Assembly: GCA_030425945.1 (NCBI GenBank)
Contig: JAUHZL010000140.1
Location: 1-7,384, forward strand
Length of the DNA stretch: 7,384 nucleotides
DNA from: Alphaproteobacteria bacterium
GTDB lineage: Bacteria; Pseudomonadota; Alphaproteobacteria; Rhodobacterales; Rhodobacteraceae
Reading direction: 5' to 3'
Part shown: piece after piece, positions 5,243 through 7,384 of the stretch
Position numbering within the stretch: position 1 is the stretch's first letter
Layout of the letters: each line of letters starts with the position of its first letter
The notes under the pieces: generated by a model
Database searches by the model: none
What the model saw: only the letters and a program-made list of their open reading frames with translations
What the model was told of the DNA's origin: nothing
Program-made: the position numbers and the translations under genes

Positions 5243-5986
5243 ATGCGGCGCAAACTGGCGGCGGGCAACTGGAAGATGAACGGCACCATCGAGGCGCTGC
5301 CTGAACTCGGTGCCATCGCGGCGCTGGCCTCCGACACCGGTCCCGAAGTCCTGATCTGCCCCCCTGCCACGCTGCTGTCGCGTGCGGCTGACGCGGCGCG
5401 CGGCACCTTCCTCGCCATCGGCGGGCAGGACTGCCACGCGAAGACGAGCGGCGCGCACACCGGCGACGTGTCGGCCGAGATGCTGCGCGACGCGGGGGCC
5501 AGCCATGTGATCCTCGGCCACTCCGAACGCCGCGCCGATCACGGGGAAACCGACGCGCTCGTCGCCGCCAAGACCGAGGCCGCCTGGGCCGCCGGCATGA
5601 CCGCCATCGTCTGCGTCGGCGAGACCGAGGCGCAGCGCGACGCGGGCGAGACGCTCGCGGTCATCTCGGGCCAGCTTGCGGGGTCGGTGCCGGACGGGGC
5701 CGACGCGGGGCGCCTCGTGATCGCCTACGAGCCGGTCTGGGCCATCGGTACCGGGCGCACGCCCACCACCGACGAGATCGCCGAGGTGCATGCCCGCCTG
5801 CGCGCGGACCTCGTGGCCCGGTTCGGCGCGGAGGGCGGTGCGATGCGGCTGCTCTACGGCGGGTCGGTCAAGCCCGGCAACGCGGCGGCGATCTTCGCGA
5901 TCCCCGAGGTGGACGGCGCGCTGGTCGGCGGGGCCTCGCTGAAGGCTGCCGACTTCGGCCCCATCGTCGCCGCGCTGGACGCCTGA
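5243..5986 (+). CDS. tpiA: triosephosphate isomerase
   Basis: A complete 247-residue TIM-barrel enzyme that interconverts dihydroxyacetone phosphate and glyceraldehyde 3-phosphate in glycolysis, gluconeogenesis and the Calvin cycle. All active-site elements are visible: N9 and K11 in GNWKMNG, H93 in GHSERR, and the base E163 in AYEPVWAIGTG, whose following residues form the mobile loop 6. The phosphate-binding YGGSV (205-209) and GALVGGASL (225-233) are also present. Length is typical of bacterial TpiA. GGGAGG lies seven bases before the ATG. An upstream ATG at 5224 is out of frame. A histidine kinase gene follows after 25 bases on the same strand with no visible terminator, so read-through is likely; that neighbour has no evident metabolic tie to tpiA beyond central carbon use. 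Confidence 0.98.
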   Translation: MRRKLAAGNWKMNGTIEALPELGAIAALASDTGPEVLICPPATLLSRAADAARGTFLAIGGQDCHAKTSGAHTGDVSAEMLRDAGASHVILGHSERRADHGETDALVAAKTEAAWAAGMTAIVCVGETEAQRDAGETLAVISGQLAGSVPDGADAGRLVIAYEPVWAIGTGRTPTTDEIAEVHARLRADLVARFGAEGGAMRLLYGGSVKPGNAAAIFAIPEVDGALVGGASLKAADFGPIVAALDA

Positions 5987-6011
5987 GCCCGCCCCGCCCC
6001 ATACTGCGGCC

Positions 6012-7384
6012 ATGACCGCCCTGCGCCCCCCCGTTTCCCGCCTGCGCTCGCCCGGCCTGCTGGTTGCCGGGGCGGTGCTGGCGTTGCTGACGGGCGCGCT
6101 CGCCGCCCTGCCGAAGGTCGAGCGCAGCTTCATCGTCGAGGAAGGGCTGCGGGCCGAGGCGACGCTGAAACTGGCGGTCGAGGCGATGCGCGGCACCCTG
6201 ACCCGCGCTGAGACCCTGCCCGCCCTGATCGCGGAACGCCCGATCCTCGCCCAGTTGCTGCGCGATCCCGGGAACGAGGGCCTCGCCCCCTTCGTCAACG
6301 AGCAACTGCGCCAGACAGCGCTCGCGCTGAACGTGTCGGACGTCTACGTGATGGACCTGAACGGCACCACGGTCGCCGCCAGTTCCTATCGGTCGGAACG
6401 GTCCTTCGTCGGCCAGAACTTTGCCTATCGGCCCTATTTCACCCAGGCGCTGGTCGGCGGCGACACGCGGTTCCATGCGCTCGGGACGACCTCGGGCGAG
6501 CGGGGGTATTTCGTGGCCGCCCCGGTCATCGACCGGACCGAGGTGGTCGGCGTCGTCGCGGTGAAGGCGAACGTCGAGGAGTTCGAGGACAGCTGGACCG
6601 GCGGCGGCTCGGACCTGATCGTGGTCGACCGCAACAATGTCATCTTCCTGTCGAGCCGTCCCGACCTGCGCTTCCGCACGCTGGTGCCGCTGTCGGAAGA
6701 GACCGTCGCCGCCATCGGCGCCATCCGGCAGTATCCGCTGTCCCGGCTGGTGCGCCTCGATAGCACGACCGAACCGCTGAGCGACGAGCTGAGCCTGATC
6801 CGCTTCGCGGACGAGGGCGCGCGGTCGGAATACGTGACCTCGATGCGCCTGATCGCGACGGCGGGCTGGCGCGCCTCGATCCTGACCCCGACCGGCCCCG
6901 CCCGGGCGCAGGCGCGCGTCCTGATGGCGGTGCTGGTCCTAGCGATCCTGCTCGCGGGCCTCGTCGCGGCGGTCTACCTGCAACGCCGCGCCCGGCTGGT
7001 CGAGCGTCTGGCGGCGCAGGCCGCCACGCAGGACCTGCTGGAACGGCGGGTGGCCGAGCGGACCGCCGATCTCGACCGCGCCATCGACCGGTTGCAGAGC
7101 GAGGTCGAGGAACGCCGCGCGACCGAGGCGGCGCTGCGCCGGACGCAGGCGGAACTGGTGCAGGCGGGCAAGCTCGCGGCGCTGGGACAGATGTCGGCGG
7201 CGCTCAGCCACGAGTTCAACCAGCCCCTCGCGGCGGTGAAGTCCTATGCCGAGAACGCCGCGACCTTCCTCGACCGGGGCCGGGCCGACGAGGCGCGGCA
7301 GAACATCACGCTGATCTCGACGATGGCCGACCGGATGGCGGCGATCTCGAAGCACCTGCGCAACTTCGCCCGCCGCCCGATGGA
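6012..7384 (+). CDS. DctB-type sensor histidine kinase, N-terminal 457 residues (truncated at right edge)
   Basis: The frame is open from the ATG at 6012 to the window end. Order: membrane helix 1 (about 14-34); periplasmic double-CACHE-like sensor (about 35-300) with YVMDLNGTTVAAS (112-124), FVGQNFAYRPYF (132-143) and GYFVAAPV (165-172); membrane helix 2 (about 302-323); coiled coil (about 325-385); HisKA domain with GKLAALGQMSAALSHEFNQP (386-405). H400 is the expected phosphoacceptor. The block ISKHLRNFARRP (445-456) is typical of DctB, which senses C4-dicarboxylates such as succinate and signals to a sigma-54 activator, DctD, to induce dctA or dctPQM transport. The ATPase domain and the partner lie beyond the edge, so the ligand and the dctB name are likely rather than proven. 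No ribosome site precedes the ATG and no promoter fits the 25-base gap after tpiA, so it probably relies on transcription through tpiA or on a promoter inside it. Confidence 0.9.
   Translation, partial: MTALRPPVSRLRSPGLLVAGAVLALLTGALAALPKVERSFIVEEGLRAEATLKLAVEAMRGTLTRAETLPALIAERPILAQLLRDPGNEGLAPFVNEQLRQTALALNVSDVYVMDLNGTTVAASSYRSERSFVGQNFAYRPYFTQALVGGDTRFHALGTTSGERGYFVAAPVIDRTEVVGVVAVKANVEEFEDSWTGGGSDLIVVDRNNVIFLSSRPDLRFRTLVPLSEETVAAIGAIRQYPLSRLVRLDSTTEPLSDELSLIRFADEGARSEYVTSMRLIATAGWRASILTPTGPARAQARVLMAVLVLAILLAGLVAAVYLQRRARLVERLAAQAATQDLLERRVAERTADLDRAIDRLQSEVEERRATEAALRRTQAELVQAGKLAALGQMSAALSHEFNQPLAAVKSYAENAATFLDRGRADEARQNITLISTMADRMAAISKHLRNFARRPM

Noticed and set aside
5051..6298. Minus-strand frame of about 415 codons opposite tpiA
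   Set aside because: It spans the antisense of tpiA and parts of two neighbours, has no recognisable family, and has shadow-like composition.

Overview
The window looks like an ordinary core-genome stretch of a high-G+C alphaproteobacterium, most likely a member of the Rhodobacteraceae/Roseobacter group. The grounds are strong G/C preference at third codon positions, protein sequences of alphaproteobacterial type (Lon, Tgt, TpiA, a SufT-like DUF59 protein, a DctB-type kinase), and dense packing with short gaps. Family-level placement is inference. I see no insertion sequence, CRISPR array, tRNA, rRNA or phage gene.

Layout, left to right. (1) The first 75 codons of lon, ATP-dependent protease, run leftward off the edge. 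(2) A 290-base divergent spacer holds a candidate lon promoter and a 9-bp tandem repeat. (3) A rightward gene for a GSCFA-domain protein with a TPR-like tail is followed by a convergent, leftward tgt (queuosine tRNA modification) only 7 bases away. (4) A compact divergent region of 141 bases, with near-symmetric candidate promoters, separates tgt from a rightward sufT-like iron-sulfur assembly gene. (5) A GC-rich hairpin follows sufT, then a sulfotransferase-like gene whose start is uncertain. (6) An IscA/SufA-type iron-sulfur carrier overlaps a TfoX-N-domain gene by four bases. (7) tpiA (triosephosphate isomerase) is followed 25 bases later by a large, right-truncated sensor histidine kinase of DctB type.

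Functional links: two iron-sulfur maturation factors (SufT-like and IscA-like) lie within 1.3 kb of each other but are split by the sulfotransferase gene. GSCFA proteins and sulfotransferases are both plausible modifiers of surface glycans, so these two are the least understood genes here. The kinase probably senses C4-dicarboxylates; its DctD-type partner would be expected just beyond the right edge. I do not see a convincing new multi-gene system. The most useful leads are the GSCFA-TPR protein, the iscA-tfoX coupling and several small inverted repeats in the intergenic regions.
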